64,000 bases of DNA. It comes from Eubacteriales bacterium. Lineage in GTDB: Bacteria; Bacillota; Clostridia; Oscillospirales; CAG-382. Below, one piece after another: positions 51,495 through 59,383 of this stretch; the stretch's first letter is position 1; the number at the start of each line of letters is the position of its first letter. The position numbers and the translations under genes are program-made. Location of the stretch: positions 1 to 64,000 of the forward strand of contig JAQWDK010000003.1 in assembly GCA_028705495.1 (NCBI GenBank). The letters run 5' to 3'. Below the pieces are notes generated by a model. It had not been told where the DNA came from. It saw nothing but the letters and a program-made list of their open reading frames with translations, and did no database searches.

Positions 51495-52907
51495 ATGAAA
51501 TACGAGCTTGTGGCAGGTCTTGAAACCCACATAGAACTCAGCACAAAAACAAAACTCTTCTGCGGCTGTACCACTGAATTCGGTGGCGAGCAGAACGCAC
51601 ATTGCTGTCCGATCTGTATCGGGCTCCCCGGCACGCTCCCGAAAATTAACGGTGCGGCAATCGACTACACGATTATGGCGGGGCTTGCAACTAACTGCGA
51701 AATCAGCCTTTATTCAAGGATGGACAGAAAAAACTATGTCTATCCCGACCTTCCAAAGGCTTATCAGGTTTCCCAGTTCGACTTTCCGCTTTGCAAAAAC
51801 GGCTTTATTGAGCTATCGAGCGGTAAAAAAATCAGAATAAACAGAATCCATCTCGAAGAGGACGCAGGAAAACTCGTTCACAAGAACGGTGATGTCTACG
51901 TCGACTACAACCGTGGCTGTATTCCTCTAATCGAGGTTGTAACAGAGCCTGATTTCCGCAGTGCGGATGAGATTCTCGAGTATATTGAAAAACTAAGACT
52001 GACGATAAAAAATATCGGTGTTTCCGACTGCAAAATGCAGGAGGGTTCAATGCGGTGCGATGTCAATATCTCCGTCCGCCCATTCGGTGCTGAGAAATTT
52101 GGTACACGCACAGAGATAAAAAATATGAACTCCATAACCTTCATCGGTAAGGCTATCGAATACGAATATGCGCGCCAGTGTGAGCTTCTCGACGAAGGCG
52201 GCAAAGTTGTTCAGGAAACTCTCCACTACATCGAAAGCGAAAACATCACCACGAGCGCAAGGGATAAAGAAGACGCCCAGGACTACCGCTACTTCCCCGA
52301 ACCTGATATTGTACCTATTGTGACAACAGCAAAACGTGTGGAAGAGCTTCGCCAAAGCCTCCCCGAAAACCCGTTTGTCAGAATGGTAAGATTCGAGAGC
52401 GATTACGGCATTGCAGCTGAGGACGCAAAGATAATCGTCAGGTACAAGTTAATTGCTGATTTCTTTGAAGACTCGGTCAAAAACATAAAAAGTCCAAGAA
52501 ACGCAGCCAACCTTATTATCTCATCACTTTTCAGAAGGATGCCGACTGAAACCGAGAAAGAGGACTTCTCCTATCGCATCGATGCAGCGCATTTTAATGA
52601 ACTTTTGACACTCCTTGACGAAGGAAAACTGAGTGCTAACCAGGCGAAAACGCTGTTTGAAAAGATGCTTGATGAAAATAAATCCCCACATGCGTACCTG
52701 ACAGAAGCGGATTTAACCGCACCGGATGACGGTGAGATTGAAAAGCTATGCCGTGATGCGGTTGACAACAACCAAAAGTCCGTCGAAGACTACAAAGCAG
52801 GCAAGGACAAAGCTCTCCAAGTACTTGTCGGCTATGTTATGAAAGCGACAAAAGGCAAATGCGACGGCGCACTTGTGAAAGAAACAATACTGAAGATGAT
52901 ATCGTAA
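51495..52907 (+). CDS. gatB: Asp-tRNA(Asn)/Glu-tRNA(Gln) amidotransferase subunit B
   Basis: GatB activates the tRNA-bound Asp or Glu and transfers ammonia from GatA. The family pattern is complete over about 470 residues: YELVAGLETHIELST, a zinc site formed by CGCTTEF and HCCPICIGLPGTLP, NYVYPDLPKAYQVSQFD, EDAGKL, DYNRGCIPLIEVVTEPD, MRCDVNISVRP and the C-terminal YqeY-like tail ending GYVMKATKGKCDGALV. ATG 51495 is chosen over 51483, which lies in the AAGAATGG site. A terminator follows. Confidence 0.96.
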   Translation: MKYELVAGLETHIELSTKTKLFCGCTTEFGGEQNAHCCPICIGLPGTLPKINGAAIDYTIMAGLATNCEISLYSRMDRKNYVYPDLPKAYQVSQFDFPLCKNGFIELSSGKKIRINRIHLEEDAGKLVHKNGDVYVDYNRGCIPLIEVVTEPDFRSADEILEYIEKLRLTIKNIGVSDCKMQEGSMRCDVNISVRPFGAEKFGTRTEIKNMNSITFIGKAIEYEYARQCELLDEGGKVVQETLHYIESENITTSARDKEDAQDYRYFPEPDIVPIVTTAKRVEELRQSLPENPFVRMVRFESDYGIAAEDAKIIVRYKLIADFFEDSVKNIKSPRNAANLIISSLFRRMPTETEKEDFSYRIDAAHFNELLTLLDEGKLSANQAKTLFEKMLDENKSPHAYLTEADLTAPDDGEIEKLCRDAVDNNQKSVEDYKAGKDKALQVLVGYVMKATKGKCDGALVKETILKMIS

Positions 52908-52912
52908 TAACT

Positions 52913-52939
52913 CAGGCGCAAAGATAATCTTTGCGCCTG
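52913..52939 (+). terminator. Terminator of the aspS-gatCAB operon
   Basis: The perfect stem CAGGCGCAAAGA/TCTTTGCGCCTG is followed by ATGTTTTTTAT on the plus strand. The convergent thiT gene ends just after. Confidence 0.88.
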
Positions 52940-52946
52940 ATGTTTT

Positions 52947-53606
52947 TTATGCTGTTTTCTTCCTGATTGATATCTTCGTCAGCCTTAGTAAGAAAGGTGT
53001 AACCAAAAGGCTTGAGAGCAGTTCCGGTCCCATGTAGATGATGTTGTAAACAAAGGAATAACCCCATGTTCTGTACCTATGAACCATGCTATCAGGGTCT
53101 TCTGCATCCCATACCTTAGTAAGTTCGTACCAAACAAGACCACCGCTTAAAAAATGGCTTAAAAAACGAAGTACGATAACAATTGAAACGCCCGCAACCA
53201 TGGCTGCAAGCTCGCCGCGTTTTTCGCCAAAAAGCGACTTGATTTTTTCGCTGTTCTTAAACATACCCGCAAATCCGAGAACGGTAAAGGCGATGATGTA
53301 GTCAAACAGAATGCAAACCACAACGCCTTTTGCTCCCGCCGCCATTGCGTAACCGACATTTTTCCAACCTAAGATAAGCTGCAGTATGGAATAGGTAAAT
53401 CCTGTTGCAAGCCCCCACTTTATCCCGTGTTTGTAAGCGGCAAGCAGTATCGGAACCATGCTAAGGAGCGTTATACCGCCGCCGAAAGGCATGGGTATTT
53501 CAACTAATGACAGCACTGTTCCGAGTGCGATCATAAGTCCGCATTCAATAAGAATGTATAGATCCTTATTTCTTTTTAATCTTGAGCTAAATGTACTTTC
53601 GTTCAT
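52947..53606 (-). CDS. thiT: Thiamine ECF-transporter S component ThiT
   Basis: ThiT binds thiamine for the energy-coupling factor transporter. From ATG 53606 (AAGGAGGAAG upstream) it has 219 residues and six helices. The pattern ALGTVLSLVEIPMPFGGGITLLSMVPILLAAYKHGIKWGLATGFTYSILQLILG is the family hallmark, and the thiamine-pocket residues WYELT (Trp, Tyr, Glu) near 150 are present. Longer in-frame residues up to 53642 overlap the attenuator. A TPP riboswitch lies upstream. The shared EcfAA'T module is not in the window. Confidence 0.95.
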   Translation of the reverse strand: MNESTFSSRLKRNKDLYILIECGLMIALGTVLSLVEIPMPFGGGITLLSMVPILLAAYKHGIKWGLATGFTYSILQLILGWKNVGYAMAAGAKGVVVCILFDYIIAFTVLGFAGMFKNSEKIKSLFGEKRGELAAMVAGVSIVIVLRFLSHFLSGGLVWYELTKVWDAEDPDSMVHRYRTWGYSFVYNIIYMGPELLSSLLVTPFLLRLTKISIRKKTA

Positions 53607-53632
53607 TTTCTCTTCCTCCTTAAAATAAAAAA

Positions 53633-53654
53633 AGCGAAGCAATAATGCTTCGCT
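53633..53654 (-). terminator. TPP-controlled attenuator before thiT
   Basis: On the minus strand AGCGAAGC/GCTTCGCT is followed by TTTTTTTATTTTA and then the thiT ribosome site. The position between riboswitch and gene predicts transcription termination when TPP is bound. Confidence 0.85.
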
Positions 53655-53723
53655 ACCTGTTCTCTAACGAAAACAGAAAAGATTTCTATTCGACGGCAAG
53701 GGTTAAATTCCCGCCTGCGAAAA

Positions 53724-53818
53724 GCTATCCCTACGACGGCATTACCCGTATCAGGTTCATTGGGTGTTTCTCAGCACAAAACGGCAAGTATACATTACCG
53801 CTAAGGCACCCCATCAGG
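53724..53818 (-). ncRNA. TPP riboswitch (thi box)
   Basis: On the minus strand the leader shows the TPP signature: GGGGTGCC, TGCTGAGA, ACCCAATGAACCTGATACGG and GTAATGCCGTCGTAGGGA. It controls thiT through the attenuator at 53633-53654. Together they form a thiamine uptake off-switch. Confidence 0.95.
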
Positions 53819-53917
53819 CTGCAAATTTGCAACCAGTTGCTTATGACGCATTTTGTGCGTTTTTATCTAAAATTATTCTACACTATTATTTTGAACTTTG
53901 CTTTAACTCTATGTCAA

Positions 53918-54490
53918 TTATTTATCCAGCTTAACACCTGTTATAAATTCTTCAGCATAGGGAAGTGTTTCAACCCAATCACAGAACTGTCTCCATTCGG
54001 GAAGTCTATGGCTTTTACGCTGTGAGTAAACGGTTTTTAAGGCTCTGTAATTTGTCGTAAGCCTTGCGGTCAGCTCAAACCCGCTGGGATTGCTGTACAG
54101 AAGGCGAAGATAGTCCTCGCTGTCCTGTGTCTGGTTGTACTTGTCCCTAAGCTCCTCCATGATATCGATCATGCGAGGGTCAACATACTCGTTGTACTGA
54201 CTGCGTAGGTCAAATCTTGCGATGCGGTGCATCGTCGACTGGGACGACACAAACTCTACAAAGCGGTATCTTTCAAGCTCCACCCACGCTTTATTGGTAA
54301 AGGTCAGGTCGAAGTTTATTTTTATACCCGTCAAGAACTGGTCGTGGCCTTCTCCCTTGCCGCTCTGAGCAAGGCTAATCTGGCGCTTTGTCAACTCTTC
54401 AGTACAGTCATCGGTGTTAACCGCCATCGGGTATTTCGACGCCTTTATACTGGACTCAAGTCCCATTATTTCAACATTCTCTATTTTCAT
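53918..54490 (-). CDS. Divergent ThyX-like protein, function unassigned
   Basis: The protein has 190 residues. Its pattern recalls FAD-dependent thymidylate synthase (ThyX): a central RYRFVEFVSSQSTMHRI where ThyX has RHR-x7-S, and a C-terminal TTNYRALKTVYSQRKSHRLPEWRQFCDWVETLP where ThyX has the arm ending with a basic substrate-binding helix. The canonical HR and spaced Ser-Glu-Ser-Arg residues are not conserved, so it may have lost synthase activity or use another substrate. This reading comes from motif memory only. It lies alone, downstream of the DUF4434 gene. Confidence 0.55.
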   Translation of the reverse strand: MKIENVEIMGLESSIKASKYPMAVNTDDCTEELTKRQISLAQSGKGEGHDQFLTGIKINFDLTFTNKAWVELERYRFVEFVSSQSTMHRIARFDLRSQYNEYVDPRMIDIMEELRDKYNQTQDSEDYLRLLYSNPSGFELTARLTTNYRALKTVYSQRKSHRLPEWRQFCDWVETLPYAEEFITGVKLDK

Positions 54491-54555
54491 TTATTATAAC
54501 CAATCTTTCAGTATTGGGATGTTTTGATTTGCACGAAAGCACAAAACTCCGAGAA

Positions 54556-54579
54556 GACTGAAAAATTTATTTTTCAGTC
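54556..54579 (-). terminator. Probable terminator of the DUF4434 gene
   Basis: The perfect stem GACTGAAAAA/TTTTTCAGTC with a four-base loop begins just after the stop codon. The following T run on the minus strand is weak. Confidence 0.5.
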
Positions 54580-54580
54580 C

Positions 54581-55555
54581 TTAGCCCTTCAAGCGCGAAA
54601 CAAACTCATTATGATGCTCAGGCGGGTTGCGGTCGGGGGCATAGTAGTGGGAATAAGCGAAGGTTACATGCCCTGAAACATAGGGGTCGGTAAGCTCCAT
54701 CTGTTTTATGAAGCGTTCAACCGGTGCGGGAATGAAACGCGGCCCGTCCTTGGGTGAGTTCTTAACCACAGCAGTATCAGTGAAATTCTCGTTGTTCGCC
54801 CAGAAAAGAAGCCCCGGTTTTTTATCTATCGCCTTCTTTATTTCGCGGAAATAGTCTTCGACATGCTCAATTTCCATCCATCCGGCACCAACTGCGTCTT
54901 GTGAGCAGTAGATATCGCCCGGGCGGAAGTCCGTCGTCGCGAAAAAGCGCGCCCATTCCTCGCCTGCTTCTTTTGCCGTACCGCCGTCAAGCCTTACGAA
55001 GGGCGACAGCATAAGTGGCATTGTAGGGTCAAGCACAGTAAGGTGGCGTAGGTTGATGTTCATCATGTCGGAGCAGGCCTTTTCTTTGCCGCTCATACCG
55101 TTGTACATCTCCCAAACATAGTACCATCCGTAAAATGAATCGGGGTATTTTGATTTATAAAGCTCGTAAAGCTCATCGGCGATCTCATTACCAAGCTCTG
55201 CTTGGGATGTGTTCCACTGTTCGTTATTGACAAACTGGGACCACCATTCCGGCGACTCATTGAGCCCGAGAAAAACCTTAATACCGTGTTTTTGTGCTGC
55301 TTTTAGGCATCCTTCAACAATATATTCGCTACCGCTCTTGTATTCCTGCGACGGATATTTTTCCGCCAAGGCAGTAGGATACGCAGCGAAGGTTACCTCA
55401 AGTCCGGGAGTGTTCGCCACCCACTGGATTATAACAGTGTCAATACCTGCTTCAAGCAGATATTTCATGTGGTTGCCCCATTTTTCATCGTCGTAGCTTG
55501 TGAAAGCCCCGGGTTGTAAAAAGGTTCCGGTAAGAGGTGTTCTTGTGTTGATCAT
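54581..55555 (-). CDS. DUF4434-like TIM-barrel protein, putative glycoside hydrolase
   Basis: This 324-residue protein has the appearance of a DUF4434 or GH-like TIM barrel: LTGTFLQPGAFTSYDDEKWGNHMKYLLEAGIDTVIIQWV at the start, KVFLGLNESPEWW, YGWYYVWEMYN with a potential catalytic Glu, PLMLSPFVR, and late LLFWANNENF. No signal peptide is visible, so it may act in the cytoplasm. A specific substrate cannot be inferred. AGAAGGAAGGG from family 1 copy 5 provides its ribosome site. Confidence 0.72.
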   Translation of the reverse strand: MINTRTPLTGTFLQPGAFTSYDDEKWGNHMKYLLEAGIDTVIIQWVANTPGLEVTFAAYPTALAEKYPSQEYKSGSEYIVEGCLKAAQKHGIKVFLGLNESPEWWSQFVNNEQWNTSQAELGNEIADELYELYKSKYPDSFYGWYYVWEMYNGMSGKEKACSDMMNINLRHLTVLDPTMPLMLSPFVRLDGGTAKEAGEEWARFFATTDFRPGDIYCSQDAVGAGWMEIEHVEDYFREIKKAIDKKPGLLFWANNENFTDTAVVKNSPKDGPRFIPAPVERFIKQMELTDPYVSGHVTFAYSHYYAPDRNPPEHHNEFVSRLKG

Positions 55556-55564
55556 ATTACCCTT

Positions 55565-55669
55565 CCTTCTGCCGCGAAGCGGCTTAACAAACGTTAATGA
55601 AATTCAATTCATTGAATTTCGTGGCGTGAATGCATCGCAGTTGGATTTCGTCTAGGCTAAATTTCACGC
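55565..55669 (-). repeat. Family 1 structured leader element, copy 5
   Basis: On the minus strand: GCGTGAA...TTCACGC, GAAATTCAAT-GA-ATTGAATTTC, GCCGC-TTC-GCGGC, AGAAGGAAGGG. Its end reads AGAAGG rather than AGAATGG, a better Shine-Dalgarno match, and lies close to the DUF4434 ATG. A second copy of the last hairpin lies at 55676-55694. Confidence 0.9.
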
Positions 55670-55675
55670 CATCTT

Positions 55676-55694
55676 CCTTCTGCCGCGAAGCGGC
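55676..55694 (-). repeat. Extra family 1 last hairpin flanking copy 5
   Basis: GCCGCTTCGCGGCAGAAGG recurs in direct orientation at both ends of copy 5. This one lies two bases after the stop codon of the DUF3810 gene and may be a transcript end or a trace of how the element arrived. Confidence 0.75.
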
Positions 55695-55696
55695 TT

Positions 55697-56905
55697 TTAC
55701 TTATCGCTGTAATATGCTACTATCGAATCAACAACGAGCCCATAACTTTTTATACCCTCGGTTTGTCCTTGGGATTGTAGAAAAGCATTGTTCACAGTTG
55801 TTGTAACCTTGGATACGGTTTTATTTTTGTATTTATCAAAGAAAACAGAATAGGCCCTGAGTTCGCCTTTAACTGTTCCGGGTATAGCAGAGTAAACAGC
55901 GTTGTACTTGTCCTTGTCGGCTTTTCGCAAGGCCGACAACACATATTCCTGAACATTAAGAAGCGCGCTGTAACGGATATAGTTGTCGGTGCTCTCCATG
56001 CTTACGACAAAGGCCAAGAGGTTCGCCTCATCTTCTCTTGCTATACCTCTCTGGTGCGCCATCTCGTGAGCGACTGTATAAGGTATAACATAGTCGGGGT
56101 AGTGGACATTTATATTCGCCTCGCCTGTAAAAAAGGTGTAGACACCCGCGATTTGACCGTAGGTCATGGGTATGGACATCGCAACAGGCTTCGGTTTCGA
56201 CCAAAAGTTGTTTATAAAATCATGTTGGATTGAATAATCAGAATAAGCCTCATTGAGTCTTTCAATGAGCATATCATAGGAGTAGGGCATATAGGAGCTG
56301 CCGCCATAAACGAAGTTTACCGACTTTTCAATTTCCGTAATTTCGGCACTAATTTTCATCGCCGTTTCTGCAAGCTCATCTGCGCTTACTGCGGTTTTTT
56401 CAAGTCCTAAGTTCTCGTCAAGCGGTGTTCTGAAATAACCTGTAGCAAAATTGAGCATAAAGGTTGAGATAATAAGAAGCACAGCGCAAACCGGCCCCTT
56501 CATTTTCTTCACAAACATCCTTGTACTTGTGTCTCTCTTCATCGCTTTATAAGAAGACACAATATAGGCGACAGCGATTACAGGAGAAGCAAGCAGCAAA
56601 AATTCAGCAATCGAGAACGGAACAAGGGAGGTTATTGTTCCGAAAATCGCTCGCAGATATGTTGCGGGGTATCTTGTGAAAAACTCGGCAAAGGGTTGCC
56701 AAAGGCGGGCGGTGGTGTAGACCGAAACGCTCATCAAGGTTGTTAAAATGCAGAACATAAAGAAGCCGTCGAAAAGCCCGGAGTCGCGAATTCTGTCACG
56801 GAGAGGCTTTTTCTGCTTCTCGGCGGCATTTTTATCCGCCACAGCGGAGTTGGAGTTCTCTCTGCTGTGGTTTTCGTTTATGGGTTTTTGTCTTCTTTTA
56901 AACAT
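55697..56905 (-). CDS. DUF3810 family membrane zinc metallopeptidase
   Basis: The 402-residue protein has a basic cytoplasmic N-terminus (about 45 residues), three membrane helices and an extracytoplasmic domain with a zinc-peptidase motif. That motif is HEMAHQRGI (HExxH) followed by REDEANLLAF, with the third ligand Glu. This is the DUF3810 family, common in Clostridia and Bacteroidetes, with no assigned substrate. A family 2 element (copy C) with a TATAAA box lies 50-100 bases upstream. Confidence 0.85.
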   Translation of the reverse strand: MFKRRQKPINENHSRENSNSAVADKNAAEKQKKPLRDRIRDSGLFDGFFMFCILTTLMSVSVYTTARLWQPFAEFFTRYPATYLRAIFGTITSLVPFSIAEFLLLASPVIAVAYIVSSYKAMKRDTSTRMFVKKMKGPVCAVLLIISTFMLNFATGYFRTPLDENLGLEKTAVSADELAETAMKISAEITEIEKSVNFVYGGSSYMPYSYDMLIERLNEAYSDYSIQHDFINNFWSKPKPVAMSIPMTYGQIAGVYTFFTGEANINVHYPDYVIPYTVAHEMAHQRGIAREDEANLLAFVVSMESTDNYIRYSALLNVQEYVLSALRKADKDKYNAVYSAIPGTVKGELRAYSVFFDKYKNKTVSKVTTTVNNAFLQSQGQTEGIKSYGLVVDSIVAYYSDK

Positions 56906-56954
56906 AAAAACCTCAACTTACACTAAAGACATTGTACTACATTATAATGTATGG

Positions 56955-57007
56955 GTCGTGCTGATTGGTACTGATAATCAGGTTACCGTGAATGCACGAC
57001 TTTTATA
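56955..57007 (-). repeat. Family 2 leader element, copy C
   Basis: On the minus strand TATAAA is followed by GTCGTGC, core AACCTGATTATCAGTACCAATC and GCACGAC (57000-56955). The second hairpin is absent; ACATTATAATGT takes its place. It lies between ilvE, whose stop overlaps the TATAAA box, and the DUF3810 gene, in front of the latter. Confidence 0.72.
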
Positions 57008-58067
57008 CTTTAATTGTCCAGCCGAAGGTGTCGGGCAGTCTGCCCCACTGAATACCGGTTAATGTGTCATAGAGCTTTTGAGCCGTCTCTCCAATTTTTC
57101 CTTCGCTGACGACAATCTTTTCATCGTCCTTTGCAAACAGTCCAATCGGTGAAATAACAGCAGCAGTACCCGTTCCGAAAGCTTCGTCCAGTTTTCCTGC
57201 TTTATGTGCTTCAAAAATTTCATCTACCGAAATTTTGCGCTCTGTTACTTTATAGCCCCAAGAACGAAGCATCTCGATTGCCGACGCTCTTGTTACACCG
57301 GGGAGTATGCTGCCTTCAAGCGCGGGAGTGATAACCTCGCCGTCAATCTTGAAGAAAACGTTCATCGTGCCGACTTCGTCAACATATTTTCTGTGAACGC
57401 CGTCAAGCCATAACACTTGTGAATAGCCAAGCTCATAGGCTTTTTCCTGTCCCTTGAGGGATGCGGCGTAATTTCCGCCTGCTTTCGCAAAGCCTATGCC
57501 GCCTTTTACAGCTCTGACATAGTCGTTTTCAATGAGTATTTTTACCGGGTTGATGCCTTCTTTATAGTATGCTCCGACAGGAGAGAGTATAATACAGAAA
57601 AGGTATTCGTCTGCGGGTCTGACACCGAGATGTGGATCAGTCGCAAAAATAAACGGTCTGATGTAAAGCGATGCGTCTGCAACCGGCGGTACCCAGTCGC
57701 GGTCGATATTTACGAGAGTTTTTATCGCTTCGAGAACATCGTCCGGGTCAACATGAGGAATACAGAGACGTTCGTTGGTGTTATTCATACGCTCAATATT
57801 TTTTTCGGGGCGGAACAGAAGAACGTCCTCTCCGTTCGCTGAGCGGTATGCTTTGAGCCCCTCAAACATCTCCTGACCATAATGGAAAACCATTGAGGCG
57901 GGCGAGAGTGTGAGGTTGCCATATGGTACAATGCGCGCGTCGTGCCAGCCTTTTCCGGTCTTATAGTCCATCAAAAACATATGGTCGGTGAAAAGCTCGC
58001 CGAACTTTAGGTGCTCCCAATCGGGTTTTTGCTTTTTGACTGTAGCTTCAGTAAAGCTGATTTTCAT
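57003..58067 (-). CDS. ilvE: Branched-chain amino acid aminotransferase
   Basis: This class IV PLP aminotransferase transfers the amino group between glutamate and Leu, Ile or Val. The 354-residue protein is of the long eukaryotic-like BCAT form: FGELFTDHMFLMDY, PASMVFHYGQEMFEGLKAYR, YIRPFIFATDPHLGV, KAGGNYAASLKGQEKAYELGYSQVLWLDGVHRKYVDEVGTMNVFF (with the PLP lysine in VKGGIGFAKAGGNYAAS) and FGTGTAAVISPIG. No other branched-chain genes or leader peptide adjoin it. A good promoter is 34-62 bases upstream. Confidence 0.95.
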   Translation of the reverse strand: MKISFTEATVKKQKPDWEHLKFGELFTDHMFLMDYKTGKGWHDARIVPYGNLTLSPASMVFHYGQEMFEGLKAYRSANGEDVLLFRPEKNIERMNNTNERLCIPHVDPDDVLEAIKTLVNIDRDWVPPVADASLYIRPFIFATDPHLGVRPADEYLFCIILSPVGAYYKEGINPVKILIENDYVRAVKGGIGFAKAGGNYAASLKGQEKAYELGYSQVLWLDGVHRKYVDEVGTMNVFFKIDGEVITPALEGSILPGVTRASAIEMLRSWGYKVTERKISVDEIFEAHKAGKLDEAFGTGTAAVISPIGLFAKDDEKIVVSEGKIGETAQKLYDTLTGIQWGRLPDTFGWTIKV

Positions 58068-58100
58068 TTTTATAACTTCCCTTATAAAATTCTTACCTCT

Positions 58101-58129
58101 ATTATAATACCCAAAGCTGTTTTATGCAA
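58101..58129 (-). promoter_or_regulatory. Promoter of ilvE
   Basis: On the minus strand: TTGCAT, a 17-base spacer and TATAAT. Confidence 0.72.
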
Positions 58130-58196
58130 GGGTATTTTACTAATCAGTCTTTTTGATTTTTGTACATATTTAATTTAATTTTTCGAAATATAGTTG

Positions 58197-58225
58197 TTGA
58201 CAAGCAATCTTGTTTATGGTATAAT
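58197..58225 (+). promoter_or_regulatory. Consensus promoter of the tandem lipoprotein genes
   Basis: TTGACA, a 17-base spacer and TATAAT, a perfect sigma-A match about 128 bases before the first lipoprotein ATG. An AAAGGAG with no gene at 58250 suggests a lost or displaced start. Confidence 0.85.
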
Positions 58226-58353
58226 TTGTTTGTAACTCATAAAATATAAAGGAGTGCAAATTGCCTTGAATTGATATCAAAAAGTATATGGGCGCGCAAT
58301 TTCCCTGCATCATAATTATTTAATTATAATATTTTACAAAGGAGTATAACAAT

Positions 58354-59346
58354 ATGAAATCCCTTTATTCAATCTTCCTACAAAAAAATCGTTCAAATAA
58401 GTTAAAGTTTGCACTGGTATACTCGCTTATGATTCTGTCGATTGTTGCTCTTTTATTAACCTCGTGTCAAGTTACCGAACCTAATGTTTCAAATGTCTCA
58501 AAAACAGAAAGCGAAATTAATTCCGGTAATACCTCGGAAATTACTTCTGTTATTGAATCAAATCCTAATTCCGATATATCCGAGATTGATGAAGTCAGCG
58601 AAGTGTCTGAAGAACCGGTTGATATGCCTGTCGGTGTAAGTGAGGTTGATGGTAAATACTATCTTAACCTCGAGGGAGGCAATGATTATATTCCTGGAAA
58701 AGACCCTGTTGTTGAAGGCGGAGATATAAGTTTTAAAGACATAAAAGATTTCAAAGAAAAAATTCAAAGCTTGAATTTCACTGATGAAGAATTCTTAATA
58801 ATGAAACGATTCCAGAAGGACAAATATGGTATAAAATTTTTAAATCATGAAACTATATATTCCCCTGTTGGAATAGTGTCTGATCTTTCTTTTGTTGATA
58901 TAAGATATCTTGGATTTGAAACATATACATTCTGGTTTACAGGAGAAGGAAAGTATATCAATTTTCAACATCAACATCGTGACACATTGAATGAGTTTAA
59001 AAATATTTTTGCGAATGATATGGAAAGTTTAGAACTCAACCCAGAATTAAAAGCGGTTAAGTCAAAAGAAACCTTAAACGGGTTAGAAAAGACTGTTTTA
59101 AAATATCAAAACTCGATGGGTGCAGATGTTATCAAAAAAACCTTCACTTACGAGGTAAACGGCACTAAATATACTGTTTATGAGCATTATGTCGCTGATA
59201 AAAACGACCCAGAATACAACCTTGAGGTCCCAAAGTACTTTAACCTTTGTGCCGAACATGCTGATTATTGTTTTGGTATGGAAGCTGTCGGCTTTGCTCC
59301 CGATGTTGAATTCTTATCTGGACTGGGAATGGAGCTTGTGAAGTAA
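58354..59346 (+). CDS. Lipoprotein, tandem paralogue 1
   Basis: This 330-residue predicted lipoprotein has a basic N-terminus, a hydrophobic segment and a lipobox LLLTSC (Cys near 38). A Ser/Glu/Asn linker follows, then a domain starting EEPVDMPVGVSEVDGKYYLNLEGGNDYIPGKD and ending GVGFAPDVEFLSGLGMELVK. The middle of the domain differs from that of the next gene. I do not recognise a family. The ribosome site is AAAGGAG. It probably sits on the outer face of the membrane. Confidence 0.75.
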   Translation: MKSLYSIFLQKNRSNKLKFALVYSLMILSIVALLLTSCQVTEPNVSNVSKTESEINSGNTSEITSVIESNPNSDISEIDEVSEVSEEPVDMPVGVSEVDGKYYLNLEGGNDYIPGKDPVVEGGDISFKDIKDFKEKIQSLNFTDEEFLIMKRFQKDKYGIKFLNHETIYSPVGIVSDLSFVDIRYLGFETYTFWFTGEGKYINFQHQHRDTLNEFKNIFANDMESLELNPELKAVKSKETLNGLEKTVLKYQNSMGADVIKKTFTYEVNGTKYTVYEHYVADKNDPEYNLEVPKYFNLCAEHADYCFGMEAVGFAPDVEFLSGLGMELVK

Positions 59347-59383
59347 TAATTCTTTAAATAATATTTTAAAGGAGTATCATAAT

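Noticed and set aside
58317-58353. Extra small gene between the lipoprotein promoter and paralogue 1
   Set aside because: The AAAGGAG at 58250 is followed only by two-codon or unsupported frames; it is probably a relic or part of the leader.
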